In this document: positions 8,528 through 19,253 of the stretch, piece by piece
Position numbering within the stretch: position 1 is the stretch's first letter
Layout: every line of letters begins with the position of its first letter
Assembly: GCA_937924845.1 (NCBI GenBank)
Contig: CALDUQ010000001.1
Span: 1 to 48,520 of the forward strand
Source: an uncultured Flavobacteriaceae bacterium
GTDB lineage: Bacteria; Bacteroidota; Bacteroidia; Flavobacteriales; Flavobacteriaceae
Length of the DNA: 48,520 bases
Reading direction: 5' to 3'
Notes under the pieces: generated by a model
Databases searched by the model: none
The model's input: only the letters and a program-made list of their open reading frames with translations
Told to the model about the DNA's origin: nothing
Position numbers and translations under genes: made by a program

Positions 8528-11293
8528 CTATAAAGTTTCTTTTTCAACAAAATCAATATTTGGATTAAACAATTCAATAATTAACACTTTTAACTGTTGT
8601 TCAAATTCATTTAAAACATTAGCGTTAATGTAAACATCTTTAACTGCTCTAGCGCCCAATTTATCTTTTTTAGAAAAGTTTAAAATGCCCTTTTTTAGAT
8701 TTTTAAATGAAATTATACCAGCCGTAACAGGTAAATTTAATGGCGTACGCTTATGCATCATATAGGCATACATTAATAACTGAAAACTCTTACTGTATTT
8801 TTTATAATCGGTTATTAAATCCTCCCAATTTACAACTTCTACTTGCCCTTGCTCGACTTTTCCTGATTTATAATCAATTATTCTAAGCGTACCATTATAT
8901 AAGTCAACTCGATCTACCTTTCCATTTAATCGTATTGTTTTATTAACCTCAGGCACATCAACATCAACATTAAGAGAGGTTTCTATCTCAATAATTTTAA
9001 TTGTATTCCCTTTCTGCAAGTCGTTAATTTCATGATTTAAAAAATTAGTAACATAGCGTTTAGAGATTTCAAAGGCTATAAGATTTTTACCTTTATCAAT
9101 AGTACCCAATTTATACAAAGCAGAAAAATGCTTACGAACTGTATTATCAACTTTTAATTTCATTGATTTAACATCATTAACCGTAATAAGTTGATTAATA
9201 AATGGCCTATAAAATTCTTCTAAAGTATCATGAATGATTGAACCAAAGGTATTAGCCGCAACAAACTCTTCTAATTGATTATCTTCCTTGATGTCAAGAA
9301 TTTTTTGATAATAAAAGTCTATTGGGTTTCTTATATAACTTGTTAATGAAGAAGGTGAAAACCCCTTACTAGCAACTTGTTCAATACGGTTTAAAATTGA
9401 AATGGTTTTTGATACAACCTCTGGCTCGTTATCTATTTGCGGTATTGGAGTACTTAACAGCCTATGGTTAATATCATGTATGTTATCAATTTCTAATTGT
9501 GAAATAAATCTACTTTTTTCGTTTCCATTAAGTGAATCAATTTCGGCATTATATAAAATATATACATGCTTAGCACGATGTAGTAATCGATAAAAATGAT
9601 ACGTATAAATAGCATCTTTTTCCTTATAGGTTGGCAAGCCATTTTCAAGCTTAACATCATAAGGAATAAATGAATTATTACTCTTGCCTGACGGAAACAC
9701 CCCCTCATTTACTGATGAAATAATTACAGTTTCAAAATCAATTACGCGCGATTCTAAAACACCCATAATTTGTAAACCCTTCAAGGCTTCGCCTTTAAAA
9801 TCTAATGTTTCACCTTTTAAAATTTCATTATAAATGGTATAAAAGCTTTTTATTGAATTTATAAATTTATAGCGTAAATTTAGCTTATTAATTTCTTCAA
9901 AAACGTGATTAATATGATATAGCTGTTCTAATACTAATAAATTTGAGCTTTTATCACTATCTAAATAGGTTTTTATATGTGTTAAAACCTCAAAAACCCT
10001 TATCAGCACACCGTCAATATCGTTATACCACGGATCAAATAACACCAAAAGCAAATAAGCAACTTTATCAAACAAATTACAAAAAGAAGTAACTGAAATA
10101 AATGTCAAATTATTAACCTGTAAATGATTTATAATTTTTTGATGAAAATCAATACCATCAACAAAAAACAAACCTCTAATTATAGGGTGACCGATAATAT
10201 TTACAATATCCTTATAATATAACTCACCTTTATTTTTTTCTTGAAATTTAATCAAAATATCAAAAAATGCAGCTACAGGTACCTCATGAAGAGGAAGTCC
10301 CATAGTTACATTAATATTTTGAATTGATTTTGGTATAGAATTTAACACAGGCAACAATAAAGACTCATCACCCAATACTACAGCAGTATCATTAATCGAT
10401 CCCTTTGAAATCATTATATGATCCAATAAAGAGCCTATATATTTAGCCTGACCAACTTGTTTTGGCACACCCACAACATTAATATGTTTTGGTTTTGTAT
10501 AATTTGAGCTTTGCCAATTAAACGCATTTGTTTTAAAATAAGTCCATGTACGTTTATAATCACGTAAAAAAAGACCTGCATCATGATTGTAATTGTTGAC
10601 AAAATATTTATCAGTATCCCAAAATATTTGTGCTTTGTTACAATTCAAAAGCGTTTGTATAATTTTTGATTCAGCAGCATTTAAGGCATTAAAACCTATA
10701 AAAATGTATTGTTTGTTATTTATTTTAATATAATCATCCAATTTTTCAACACTATACCTATAAATAAGTCCTTGATAACCCAACGCTTCTTCTTGTAGCG
10801 CATTAACCAATTTTTCATAATACACATGCAGTAAATTCCAAAACGCTAAATACCCGTCAATTAATGATGAGTTTTCATGGTTTAAAGACCAATGCATTTG
10901 ATTAATTTCTTGAATAGATTTTAGATAATCAAATATTTGTGCCTGCGGAATTAAATAGCGATCAATTTCATTAAAATCTTGAATTAATGTTTGTGCCCAG
11001 GTTGAAAACTTGTCAAACGATTCGATACGCGCTTTAGGCGTATATTTTACATAAACCTCATAAAATTTAAAGAGTAATTCTGTATTAGATATACTTTCAA
11101 GTTTTGCTATATCCTGAACAAACTCTTCAATACTTATAATTTCAGGAGCAAAATTGGTTTTATTTGTAACCTCCGGAATTTGGCTCTTCAAAAAATTACC
11201 TGCCCTTTTACTAGGCAAAATAAAAACATAATCAGTTAACTCAATATTATTATCATTGAGGTGCTTTAATACATCGTATAAAAATGTTTTCAT
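8528..11293 (-). CDS. AddB-like PD-(D/E)XK nuclease / inactivated helicase
   Basis: N-term 'YVFILPSKRAGNFLK'; C-term RecB-like nuclease 'FSPSSLTSYIRNPIDFYY', 'GSIIHDTLEEFY', 'GKVDRVDLY...LRIIDYKSGK'. Confidence 0.85.
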   Translation of the reverse strand: MKTFLYDVLKHLNDNNIELTDYVFILPSKRAGNFLKSQIPEVTNKTNFAPEIISIEEFVQDIAKLESISNTELLFKFYEVYVKYTPKARIESFDKFSTWAQTLIQDFNEIDRYLIPQAQIFDYLKSIQEINQMHWSLNHENSSLIDGYLAFWNLLHVYYEKLVNALQEEALGYQGLIYRYSVEKLDDYIKINNKQYIFIGFNALNAAESKIIQTLLNCNKAQIFWDTDKYFVNNYNHDAGLFLRDYKRTWTYFKTNAFNWQSSNYTKPKHINVVGVPKQVGQAKYIGSLLDHIMISKGSINDTAVVLGDESLLLPVLNSIPKSIQNINVTMGLPLHEVPVAAFFDILIKFQEKNKGELYYKDIVNIIGHPIIRGLFFVDGIDFHQKIINHLQVNNLTFISVTSFCNLFDKVAYLLLVLFDPWYNDIDGVLIRVFEVLTHIKTYLDSDKSSNLLVLEQLYHINHVFEEINKLNLRYKFINSIKSFYTIYNEILKGETLDFKGEALKGLQIMGVLESRVIDFETVIISSVNEGVFPSGKSNNSFIPYDVKLENGLPTYKEKDAIYTYHFYRLLHRAKHVYILYNAEIDSLNGNEKSRFISQLEIDNIHDINHRLLSTPIPQIDNEPEVVSKTISILNRIEQVASKGFSPSSLTSYIRNPIDFYYQKILDIKEDNQLEEFVAANTFGSIIHDTLEEFYRPFINQLITVNDVKSMKLKVDNTVRKHFSALYKLGTIDKGKNLIAFEISKRYVTNFLNHEINDLQKGNTIKIIEIETSLNVDVDVPEVNKTIRLNGKVDRVDLYNGTLRIIDYKSGKVEQGQVEVVNWEDLITDYKKYSKSFQLLMYAYMMHKRTPLNLPVTAGIISFKNLKKGILNFSKKDKLGARAVKDVYINANVLNEFEQQLKVLIIELFNPNIDFVEKETL

Positions 11294-11305
11294 GTTATAA
11301 AAATA

Positions 11306-11336
11306 AAAAAACGCCTCATAAATGAGGCGTTTTTAA
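11306..11336 (-). terminator. Terminator downstream of the ompA-family gene (bidirectional-looking hairpin)
   Basis: AAAAAACGCCTCAT-AA-ATGAGGCGTTTTTA perfect stem flanked by A and T tracts. Confidence 0.85.
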
Positions 11337-11366
11337 TAAAACTTTTATTATTAAAATAAACTTGTA

Positions 11367-12728
11367 TTAGTTAGCAAGTTTAATTTCAACACGTCTGTTT
11401 TCAGCTCTACCAGCTCTTGTTTTGTTACTAGCCTTTGGAGCATCTTCACCAAAACCTTGAGCAGATAATCTAGCTTTAGCTATACCATTTTCTACTAAGT
11501 AATCTAAAACAGCGTTAGCTCTTTCATTAGATAACTTTGTGTTGTATGCGCTACTTCCAGTACTATCTGTATGTCCTTCAATTTTAAAGTTAGCTTGAGG
11601 GAATTCTTTTAATATTCCTGTAATTGCAACTAAAGTTTTGAAAGCTTCTTTTTTGAAAGATGATCTATTAGTGTTAAATGTAATTACATTAGCATACTCA
11701 CTAAGTTGTTTTTGTACTTCTTCATTTGGTAATTCTGGGCAACCATTGTTTGCTACAGTACCAACTTCGTTAGGACATTTATCATCTTTATCTAAAACTC
11801 CATCTTTATCAGTATCTAACCAAGGGCACCCGTTGTTTGCAGCAGGACCAGCTTCGTTAACACATTTATCTTTAGAATCAGTAACACCATCTTTATCAGC
11901 ATCAGGACATCCGTTTAATTCCTTAACACCTGCAACAGTTGGGCACTCATCTTTATTGTTAGCTACACCATCTTTATCAGTATCAGCACATCCATTAAAC
12001 TCAGCTAAACCAGCTTCGTTTGGACACTCATCTTTAGAATCTTCAATACCATCGTTGTCAGAATCTGGACAACCATCAAAAGCTTCTAAACCAGCAACTT
12101 CTGGACATTTGTCATGTTTGTCATATATACCATCACCATCAGTATCTTTTCCTCCAAACTGGATAGAAATTCCAGCTGTATGTTGGAAGTGAGACGCTAA
12201 AGCATCTTCGAAAGAATGCTTGTAAGTAGACTGTACAGATAAACCAATATTACGAGTAAACCAGTAAGTTAAACCAGCAGAACCGTTTAATGTACCTCTA
12301 CCTATATCATCAACCCAAGTGTAACCACCACCAATTCCTAAGTGCGGCTCAAGTTTTTTAGATTTAATTACATTAGCAAAGCTATATTTAATGATACCGT
12401 CTAAACCGTAGTAAGTTAAATCATCTACTGATGCATCACCAAATTTATCAATTCTGTTAATTGACCCAGCTACTCCAAAAGAAAAATTGTCAGATAAATA
12501 TCTAGACACTGTTAATGTTGAAATTGATGGTAAGATATTGTAGTGATCTGTAGCATTAAAGAATTCATCAAAATACCCACCAAGTGGTGCGTCTTCTCCT
12601 GTTGGATAAAAGTCTACTGCGTTAATACCAAAGCTAATAGCCCAAGGATTGTCTTCATTTTGCGCTCCAGCAAAATTAAAGCTCACTGCTAATAATAAAA
12701 CTAGCGTAAGTTTACCTAGATTTTTCAT
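11367..12728 (-). CDS. OmpA family outer membrane protein with five thrombospondin type-3 repeats
   Basis: Signal peptide; beta-barrel N-half; 'DTDGDGIYDKHDKCP' repeats; C-terminal OmpA domain 'FKIEGHTDSTGSSAYNTKLSNERANAVLDYLVENGI'. Confidence 0.95.
   Translation of the reverse strand: MKNLGKLTLVLLLAVSFNFAGAQNEDNPWAISFGINAVDFYPTGEDAPLGGYFDEFFNATDHYNILPSISTLTVSRYLSDNFSFGVAGSINRIDKFGDASVDDLTYYGLDGIIKYSFANVIKSKKLEPHLGIGGGYTWVDDIGRGTLNGSAGLTYWFTRNIGLSVQSTYKHSFEDALASHFQHTAGISIQFGGKDTDGDGIYDKHDKCPEVAGLEAFDGCPDSDNDGIEDSKDECPNEAGLAEFNGCADTDKDGVANNKDECPTVAGVKELNGCPDADKDGVTDSKDKCVNEAGPAANNGCPWLDTDKDGVLDKDDKCPNEVGTVANNGCPELPNEEVQKQLSEYANVITFNTNRSSFKKEAFKTLVAITGILKEFPQANFKIEGHTDSTGSSAYNTKLSNERANAVLDYLVENGIAKARLSAQGFGEDAPKASNKTRAGRAENRRVEIKLAN
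11735..12146 (-). repeat. Degenerate tandem repeat encoding thrombospondin type-3 Ca-binding units
   Basis: Reiterated D-x-D-x-D-G-(V/I)-x-D-x-x-D-x-C units in the translation; recurring 'accatctttatcagtatc'-like DNA. Confidence 0.85.
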
Positions 12729-12763
12729 ATTACTAAAAATTATTTTAAGTGTTATTTAAGAGG

Positions 12764-12771
12764 CAAATGTA
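12764..12771 (-). promoter_or_regulatory. -7 element (TACATTTG) of the ompA-family gene
   Basis: Perfect TAnnTTTG on the minus strand (CAAATGTA on plus), in the loop of a 9-bp inverted repeat. Confidence 0.7.
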
Positions 12772-12844
12772 GCTCTTAAATTTAATTTAATGAAAAAAAA
12801 ATAAAAAAATATTAAAATTAGCCATCAATCACCGATGACTGACA

Positions 12845-14038
12845 TTAAATAACCGATAATCGTTTTCCTATTTTGACAAAAGCGGCAATCGCTTTATCTA
12901 AATGCTCTTGAGTATGTGCTGCAGATAACTGCACTCGTATACGTGCTTTATCTTTTGGTACTACAGGAAAAAAGAATCCTATGACATAAATACCTTCGTC
13001 CAATAACATATTTGCCATGGTTTGAGATAATTTTGCGTCATATAGCATTACTGGCACAATTGCAGAATCCCCATTTACAATATCAAAACCTGCTGCTAAC
13101 ATACCTTTTTTAAAGTAATTGGTATTCCACTCTAATTTATCTCTTAATGTTGTATTATTTTTCAATAATTCAAATACTTTAATAGATGCCCCTACTATGG
13201 CTGGTGCTAACGAATTAGAAAACAAGTAAGGACGTGAGCGCTGGCGAAGTACTTCAATAATTTCCTTTTTACCTGTGGTATAGCCTCCCATTGCACCACC
13301 AAGCGCTTTACCTAAAGTTCCTGTTATGATGTCTACTCTACCCATAACATTTTTATCTTCCAGCGTACCCCTGCCTGTTTTACCTATAAAACCAGCAGCA
13401 TGACACTCATCAACCATAACTAATGCGTCATACTTATCGGCTAAATCACATATTTGATCTAATGGTGCGACTAGGCCGTCCATAGAAAAAACCCCATCGG
13501 TAACAATTATTTTAAAACGAGCACCGTTTTCATTTGCCGCAATTAATTGCTGTTCTAAATCATTCATGTCACCATTTTGATAGCGATAACGTGCCGCTTT
13601 GCACAATCGAACACCATCAATTATAGAAGCATGATTTAACGAATCTGAAATAATCGCATCTGCCGCCGTTAACAAAGGTTCAAACACCCCTCCGTTAGCA
13701 TCAAAGGCAGCCGCATACATAATTGTATCTTCAGTTCCGTAAAATTCTGCTATGGTAGTCTCTAGTTTTTTATGTATATCTTGTGTACCACAAATAAATC
13801 GAACTGATGACATACCAAAGCCGTGTGTATCCATGGTATCCTTTGCTGCCTGTATTACCTCTGGATGATTTGATAACCCTAAATAATTATTTGCGCAAAA
13901 ATTAAGAACTTTCTCACCTGTATTTAATGTGATTTCGGCATCTTGTGATGATGTTATAATGCGTTCTTCCTTAAACAGCCCGTCATTTTTAATTTGCTCA
14001 AGCTCTTTTTGTAAATGTGCTTTTATATTGCTGTACAT
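12845..14038 (-). CDS. kbl: Glycine C-acetyltransferase (2-amino-3-ketobutyrate CoA ligase)
   Basis: PLP-dependent alpha-oxoamine synthase motifs '[16 protein letters not shown]', '[19 protein letters not shown]', '[15 protein letters not shown]'. Confidence 0.95.
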   Translation of the reverse strand: MYSNIKAHLQKELEQIKNDGLFKEERIITSSQDAEITLNTGEKVLNFCANNYLGLSNHPEVIQAAKDTMDTHGFGMSSVRFICGTQDIHKKLETTIAEFYGTEDTIMYAAAFDANGGVFEPLLTAADAIISDSLNHASIIDGVRLCKAARYRYQNGDMNDLEQQLIAANENGARFKIIVTDGVFSMDGLVAPLDQICDLADKYDALVMVDECHAAGFIGKTGRGTLEDKNVMGRVDIITGTLGKALGGAMGGYTTGKKEIIEVLRQRSRPYLFSNSLAPAIVGASIKVFELLKNNTTLRDKLEWNTNYFKKGMLAAGFDIVNGDSAIVPVMLYDAKLSQTMANMLLDEGIYVIGFFFPVVPKDKARIRVQLSAAHTQEHLDKAIAAFVKIGKRLSVI

Positions 14039-14048
14039 AATGTATGTT

Positions 14049-17000
14049 TTAAATGTATTTTATTTGTATCTCATTGTTTATATAAACTAGTATTTTATCG
14101 CTAACAGTAAAACCCATTTCTAACAAGGCCTTTTCATAAACATAAAGTTGATCGCTATGCTTTGGATGTTCTGCCCCTGTTTTGTAGTCTATAATTGACA
14201 TTTGATTATTTGTTTGCAAAATTAATCTATCAGGACGTAACCTTGTACCAGTTTTTGTGATAATTTCCTTCTCATTATATATGGTGTTATCCGTATGGTA
14301 AAACTGACTTAACTCAGGGTGATTAACAACACCTAAAACTTGATTTTTCAATAACTCAATATCATCAGGTCTAATAAAACCCGCTTTTACTGCTTTAGCA
14401 AAAACATCATCAATATCATTTACATATTTAATCATTGATAATAAATAATGTGTAACATTTCCTTTTTCAATAGCACTTGCCTGATTGGTACCCCATAAAA
14501 AACCATGATTAGTTACAATATTTATATGATGCTGTTCCTTTGGTACAGAAATAAACTGTGATTGCAAAATAGGACTAATCCCGTCGTTTTTAAATTTAGA
14601 AATTCGCTTTGGATTACCAAAACTATAATTCAATTCGCTATCATCCCAAACTTGCTTATGTCTTAAATATTCAACAAAAAGCCCTGAAAACATTTTAGGA
14701 TTTACTTTTTTATCTCTAGCACTTATAATGTATAGTTGCTCTACAGCTCTAGTTAAAACTACATATAATAAATTAAGATTATCAAGCTCTAACTCACCCT
14801 GATGGGTATTATATAATTGTGCCGATACCTCATTATAACACTCAAAATCTTTATTACAATTAAGCAACGCGTACTCAAAGCCACTATACTCATTTGGTTT
14901 TACAGGCAACCATGCTTTAGGCTCTATTTCTTTATAAATATTCAAATCTGCAAAAGGATAAATTACAACAGGAAACTCTAAACCTTTTGATTTATGTATC
15001 GTCATAATTTGTATAGCTTGGTTGCCTTTTGGTGACACCACACTCCACTTATCTTTTTTGATTTGGTAATACGATAAAAAAGCTGCGATATTAGACGAAT
15101 TTTGACTTAAAAACACTAAAACCTCATCTAAAAAAAACTGAATATAAGCATCTGTAGTATTAACCAAATTAAATGCCTGAATTACAACCTCAATACCCTC
15201 ATATAGTGGCAAAAAAAGTAGCCGTTTATAATCAAAATAAATATCAAATTTTTGTAGTTTCTCAAAAAATACTTCAATATCTTGATGAATAAAATCAACA
15301 TAAAAATCATGCTTATCATCAACATCTATAGCGTATTTAGCGAGATATTTTAATACTTCAATTTTAGATTCGGCTTGTGCCGGATTACTAACGTAGCCTA
15401 ATAGGTTTACTATAAATTTAACCTTTGGTGAATTAGAGATTAATAAGGTTTCTGAAGATACAACACTAATATTAGCCTCGCTAATTAAATAATTTGCTAC
15501 AGCAACCCCTTCCTTTCGAGTACGCGTTATCACACATATTTCGCTTAAATTAAAGCCTTGTTCTAAACATTTTTTTATAGTGGTTAACACCTGTGCAGGG
15601 TAAAGCTCCATTTTATTGTTATCAATTTCTAAAAATGATAAATCAACATAACCTCCATTATTTTTATTGGGCTCCTGAGTACTAGTCGCATACAAATTAG
15701 CATAGGACGAATTTTTTAACGCAAAACTTGACAAAAACTCAAAAAACGAATTGTTGAAATTTACAACCTCAAAATAACTTCTAAAATTTTTGGGTAATGC
15801 ATTTTTTTTAACAGGAACACTAAACGGGTTTTCATTTTCATTTAAAGCAATAAATTGTTCAGCCTTACCGCCTCGCCACCTATAAATAGCTTGCTTTGCA
15901 TCTCCAACAAGTGTTACACTTGTGCCTTCGGAAGCTAAAGCATTATCTAACAAGGGCACTAAATTTTCCCATTGCATTACGGATGTATCCTGAAACTCAT
16001 CAATAAAATAATGCTGAAAGGCTTCGCCAATACGCTCATATATAAACGGAACAGGTTGATTTTTTATAGACGTACTTATTATTTTATTAAATTCAGAAAT
16101 TAAAACCAAACTCCTATCATGCTTAATACCAGATAGTGCTTTATTAACTGAGTTTAAAATAGATAGCGGGGTAACACTTTTATAAAATGCAGCAATAAAC
16201 TTAATTTGAAATACTAATGATTTGGTACACTCAAAAGCACTCGCAATTTGGGGCTGAATTTGATCAATAATACTAGCCACATCTTGACTAACGCGTTTTG
16301 GATACAAAGGGTGTGTTGCTATTTTTGCTTGCCAAACCGTATCAAAACTAACTTTTAGATTTTTTTCTGATAATTTTTTAAAATATTCTGGAAGAAACCC
16401 TCTATTAAAATCATTAAAATCAAGGCCACGCTCCATAATTAAGTCAATAACAGCTTTCGATTCGCTAACTATTTTAGCCTCTAACGCAACATGCTTTGTT
16501 TTTAACAGGCGTTTAAGTTCAGTAAAATCATTTATATTTTTTCCTTTTAAGCTATTTATATAAGCAATATCATTTTCACTAATTAAAAGCTTTGCTATTT
16601 TATAAAAATCTAAAGATACGTCCCAACTTTTATCATCATCAGCTTTTTCGATAGCAAAGTCAACCAATGTTTTAGTTAAGGCTTTATCACTACCCGCGCT
16701 ATCAATAACCTTATCAACTGCTTCGCTCAAAAGCATGTCAACATCCATCTCGACCTCAAAGTTTATAGGCACGTTCAAATCAAATGCAAAGGTTCTAATA
16801 AGTTTTTGTGTAAATTTATCTATGGTCAAAATATCAAAAGCACCATAATGATGTAATATTTTATTTAACAATAACTTTGCCTTTTCATGCAAGTCCGTAG
16901 GTGACATATCCAGCTCTTTAGTTAATTGCCAAAACATATCGTGCTCGTTAGTTAACACCTGCGTGTCGGCAAATTCTCTTAACGTATTAACAATCCTATC

Positions 17001-17165
17001 TTTCATTTCACCAACTGCTTTATTGGTAAATGTCATGGCCAAAATATATTTAAAAGGATATTTACGTTTTGACAAAAAACATAATTTTAAATACGCTTTA
17101 ACTATGGTGTAGGTTTTTCCGCTACCAGCGGAAGCATTATAAATATTAAATCCAGATAAACTCAA
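14049..17165 (-). CDS. AddA/UvrD-like helicase-nuclease
   Basis: TTG start; Walker A '[17 protein letters not shown]', '[15 protein letters not shown]', '[14 protein letters not shown]', '[19 protein letters not shown]', C-term 'RLRPDRLIL...MSIIDYKTG' nuclease motif. Confidence 0.93.
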   Translation of the reverse strand: MSLSGFNIYNASAGSGKTYTIVKAYLKLCFLSKRKYPFKYILAMTFTNKAVGEMKDRIVNTLREFADTQVLTNEHDMFWQLTKELDMSPTDLHEKAKLLLNKILHHYGAFDILTIDKFTQKLIRTFAFDLNVPINFEVEMDVDMLLSEAVDKVIDSAGSDKALTKTLVDFAIEKADDDKSWDVSLDFYKIAKLLISENDIAYINSLKGKNINDFTELKRLLKTKHVALEAKIVSESKAVIDLIMERGLDFNDFNRGFLPEYFKKLSEKNLKVSFDTVWQAKIATHPLYPKRVSQDVASIIDQIQPQIASAFECTKSLVFQIKFIAAFYKSVTPLSILNSVNKALSGIKHDRSLVLISEFNKIISTSIKNQPVPFIYERIGEAFQHYFIDEFQDTSVMQWENLVPLLDNALASEGTSVTLVGDAKQAIYRWRGGKAEQFIALNENENPFSVPVKKNALPKNFRSYFEVVNFNNSFFEFLSSFALKNSSYANLYATSTQEPNKNNGGYVDLSFLEIDNNKMELYPAQVLTTIKKCLEQGFNLSEICVITRTRKEGVAVANYLISEANISVVSSETLLISNSPKVKFIVNLLGYVSNPAQAESKIEVLKYLAKYAIDVDDKHDFYVDFIHQDIEVFFEKLQKFDIYFDYKRLLFLPLYEGIEVVIQAFNLVNTTDAYIQFFLDEVLVFLSQNSSNIAAFLSYYQIKKDKWSVVSPKGNQAIQIMTIHKSKGLEFPVVIYPFADLNIYKEIEPKAWLPVKPNEYSGFEYALLNCNKDFECYNEVSAQLYNTHQGELELDNLNLLYVVLTRAVEQLYIISARDKKVNPKMFSGLFVEYLRHKQVWDDSELNYSFGNPKRISKFKNDGISPILQSQFISVPKEQHHINIVTNHGFLWGTNQASAIEKGNVTHYLLSMIKYVNDIDDVFAKAVKAGFIRPDDIELLKNQVLGVVNHPELSQFYHTDNTIYNEKEIITKTGTRLRPDRLILQTNNQMSIIDYKTGAEHPKHSDQLYVYEKALLEMGFTVSDKILVYINNEIQIKYI

Positions 17166-17234
17166 ACAAGAAAATTTTTATAGCAAAATAAGTATTCTTG
17201 ATAAATTAAATGTAAAAATATTACAGCTTTATTG

Positions 17235-17242
17235 TAAATTTG
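17235..17242 (+). promoter_or_regulatory. -7 element (TAAATTTG) of sod
   Basis: Perfect TAnnTTTG 36 nt upstream of the ATG. Confidence 0.6.
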
Positions 17243-17277
17243 GATTAAATTAATGTAAAATCAATAAAACATATACT

Positions 17278-17886
17278 ATGGCTTTTGAATTACCAAAATT
17301 AAAATATGCTTACGATGCTTTAGAGCCGCACATTGATGCGCGTACTATGGAAATCCACCATTCTAAACATCACAACGGATATACTACAAAATTAAACGCA
17401 GCAATTGAAGGCACCGACCTTGAAGGGCAATCTATAGACGCTATTTTAGCCAACCTTGATATGAGCAACAAAGCCGTTAGAAATAATGGTGGAGGCTTTT
17501 TTAATCACGCCTTATTTTGGGAGGTGATGAATCCTGAGGACAAAGGTCGTTTATCTGGCGACTTAAAAGACGCTATTGAAGCTGCTTTTGGCGATTTAGA
17601 AGGCTTTAAAGACGCATTTAGCAAAGCTGCAGCTACTCAATTTGGCTCGGGCTGGGCATGGCTATGTGTGCATAAAGGCGGCAAAGTAACTGTATGCTCT
17701 AGTCCTAATCAAGACAATCCTATTATGCCAGGTGTTGGCTGTGGTGGCTACCCTATTTTAGGTATTGATGTTTGGGAACATGCATACTACTTAAATTATC
17801 AAAATAGACGACCAGATTATATCAATGCATTTTTTAATGTAATTAACTGGAATGAAGTTGAACGCCGATATGCCGAAGCGAAGTAA
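17278..17886 (+). CDS. Superoxide dismutase (Fe/Mn family)
   Basis: '[38 protein letters not shown]', 'GSGWAWLCV', '[28 protein letters not shown]'. Confidence 0.97.
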   Translation: MAFELPKLKYAYDALEPHIDARTMEIHHSKHHNGYTTKLNAAIEGTDLEGQSIDAILANLDMSNKAVRNNGGGFFNHALFWEVMNPEDKGRLSGDLKDAIEAAFGDLEGFKDAFSKAAATQFGSGWAWLCVHKGGKVTVCSSPNQDNPIMPGVGCGGYPILGIDVWEHAYYLNYQNRRPDYINAFFNVINWNEVERRYAEAK

Positions 17887-17907
17887 ACTTAATTTAACAT
17901 CAATAAA

Positions 17908-17948
17908 AAAAACTCCAATTTTAATTATTAAAATTGGAGTTTTTTTTA
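17908..17948. terminator. Bidirectional terminator between sod and lspA
   Basis: AAAAAAAACTCCAATTTTAA-TTA-TTAAAATTGGAGTTTTTTTT perfect hairpin with A/T tracts; overlaps the lspA 3' end. Confidence 0.88.
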
Positions 17949-18562
17949 TTTAAAAACACACGTTTATTAAAAAGTATAAGTACACCCACACCAGTACTTA
18001 TAGCCATATCGGCAATATTAAATACGGGTTCAAAAAACGTAAACGCTTTACCTCCAATTATAGGTAACCAGCGTGGAAAAACACCAGTCCACAATGGAAA
18101 ATGTAACATATCTACCACATTACCATAAAATAAATTGGCATAACCCCCATTTTTTGGCAAAAACAAAGCCACTTCATTAAAACTATTACCAAATAATAAA
18201 CCATAAAACACAGAGTCGATAATATTACCTAAGGCGCCTGCAAAAATAAGAGAGACCGACACAATAAGTGTTTTTGAACCTTTGTCTTTAATTACACTAT
18301 ACAACCAATACCCAATTCCTAAAATCGCTAAAAGCCTAAACAAGGTTAGTATTAATTTTGCTGATTTATCGGAAATTAAACTTGTAAAGTCACTAAGTTT
18401 CGCCCCCCAAGCCATACCGTCATTTTCGATAAACAAAATTTCAAACCACGAAAACACTTTAATACTGTCGCCAAGTTGAAAATGCGTTTTTACATAAATT
18501 TTTGAAATTTGATCGATAAGTATAACCGAAACAATTATAAAAATTGATTTTTTTAATGACAT
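17921..18562 (-). CDS. lspA: Lipoprotein signal peptidase II
   Basis: 'VSVILIDQISKIYVKTHF', 'GALGNIIDSVFYG', 'GNVVDMLHFP', 'FNIADMAISTGVGVLIL' LspA motifs with catalytic Asp pair. Confidence 0.95.
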   Translation of the reverse strand: MSLKKSIFIIVSVILIDQISKIYVKTHFQLGDSIKVFSWFEILFIENDGMAWGAKLSDFTSLISDKSAKLILTLFRLLAILGIGYWLYSVIKDKGSKTLIVSVSLIFAGALGNIIDSVFYGLLFGNSFNEVALFLPKNGGYANLFYGNVVDMLHFPLWTGVFPRWLPIIGGKAFTFFEPVFNIADMAISTGVGVLILFNKRVFLNKKNSNFNN

Positions 18563-18565
18563 TAA

Positions 18566-19183
18566 TTATTTGATGTTTTTAATATAAATATCTCCGTTAA
18601 CTGATTGTAATTGCACATAATTTGTTCCGTAGGGAATCGCACTTTCAAAAATATTTCCATATTTAGTAATAGCATTAATATTACCTTTATCTAAATTTAG
18701 ATTTATATTACCCGAATGGGCACTAATTTTTACGTTTGTGTTTTTTAAATCTGTAAAAATACTGCCTTCACGCAAACTGGCGTTTAATTGTTTAAAGCTT
18801 CCGTTAATATAAATATTAGCAATATCACTATTAACATTTAAGTTTTTAGTGTTTGGCATTATAATTTTTAAAGTAGTTGCTACTACTTTATGAGCACTTA
18901 ACTTATTGTTACTAAATTTAAAAAAAGGCTGAAACTCTGTTTTTACATACAGCGTATCATTACTTAATGTGGTTTTTAATATAATTTCTGTACTCAACTC
19001 ACCTTCCGACTGCATAACTATTTCAATATTAGATGTTTCAATAGTTGCTACATCTATTTTAATAATTGAATCGCCATCAACTTGAAGTGTACGCACTTGA
19101 GCACTATCAAATGTATGCGAAACACGTTTTTGTGCGTGTAACTGACTTACTATTACAGTAATTATTAAAAGGAATATTTTCAA
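18566..19183 (-). CDS. Secreted DUF4097/head-GIN-like beta-helical protein
   Basis: Signal peptide; repetitive 'NLNVNSDIANIYINGSF... VKISAHSGNINLNLDKGNINAITKYGNIF... VNGDIYIKNI' pattern. Confidence 0.65.
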   Translation of the reverse strand: MKIFLLIITVIVSQLHAQKRVSHTFDSAQVRTLQVDGDSIIKIDVATIETSNIEIVMQSEGELSTEIILKTTLSNDTLYVKTEFQPFFKFSNNKLSAHKVVATTLKIIMPNTKNLNVNSDIANIYINGSFKQLNASLREGSIFTDLKNTNVKISAHSGNINLNLDKGNINAITKYGNIFESAIPYGTNYVQLQSVNGDIYIKNIK

Positions 19184-19193
19184 ATTATATAAA

Positions 19194-19227
19194 ATAACAA
19201 ACGCCTCAATGTTATAGCATCAAGGCG
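19194..19227 (-). terminator. Likely terminator downstream of the dksA-like gene
   Basis: On the minus strand CGCCUUGAUG-CUAUAA-CAUUGAGGCG forms a continuous 10-bp stem with two G-U wobbles, followed by a T-rich run. Confidence 0.6.
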
Positions 19228-19253
19228 CTTAGTGTTACATTTTTTAGTGCTTT

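Noticed and set aside
11638-12192. 184 aa plus-strand ORF antisense to the OmpA-family gene
   Set aside because: It is the mirror of the low-complexity TSP3 repeat DNA; repetitive Ser/Pro-rich translation and a strongly supported gene on the other strand.
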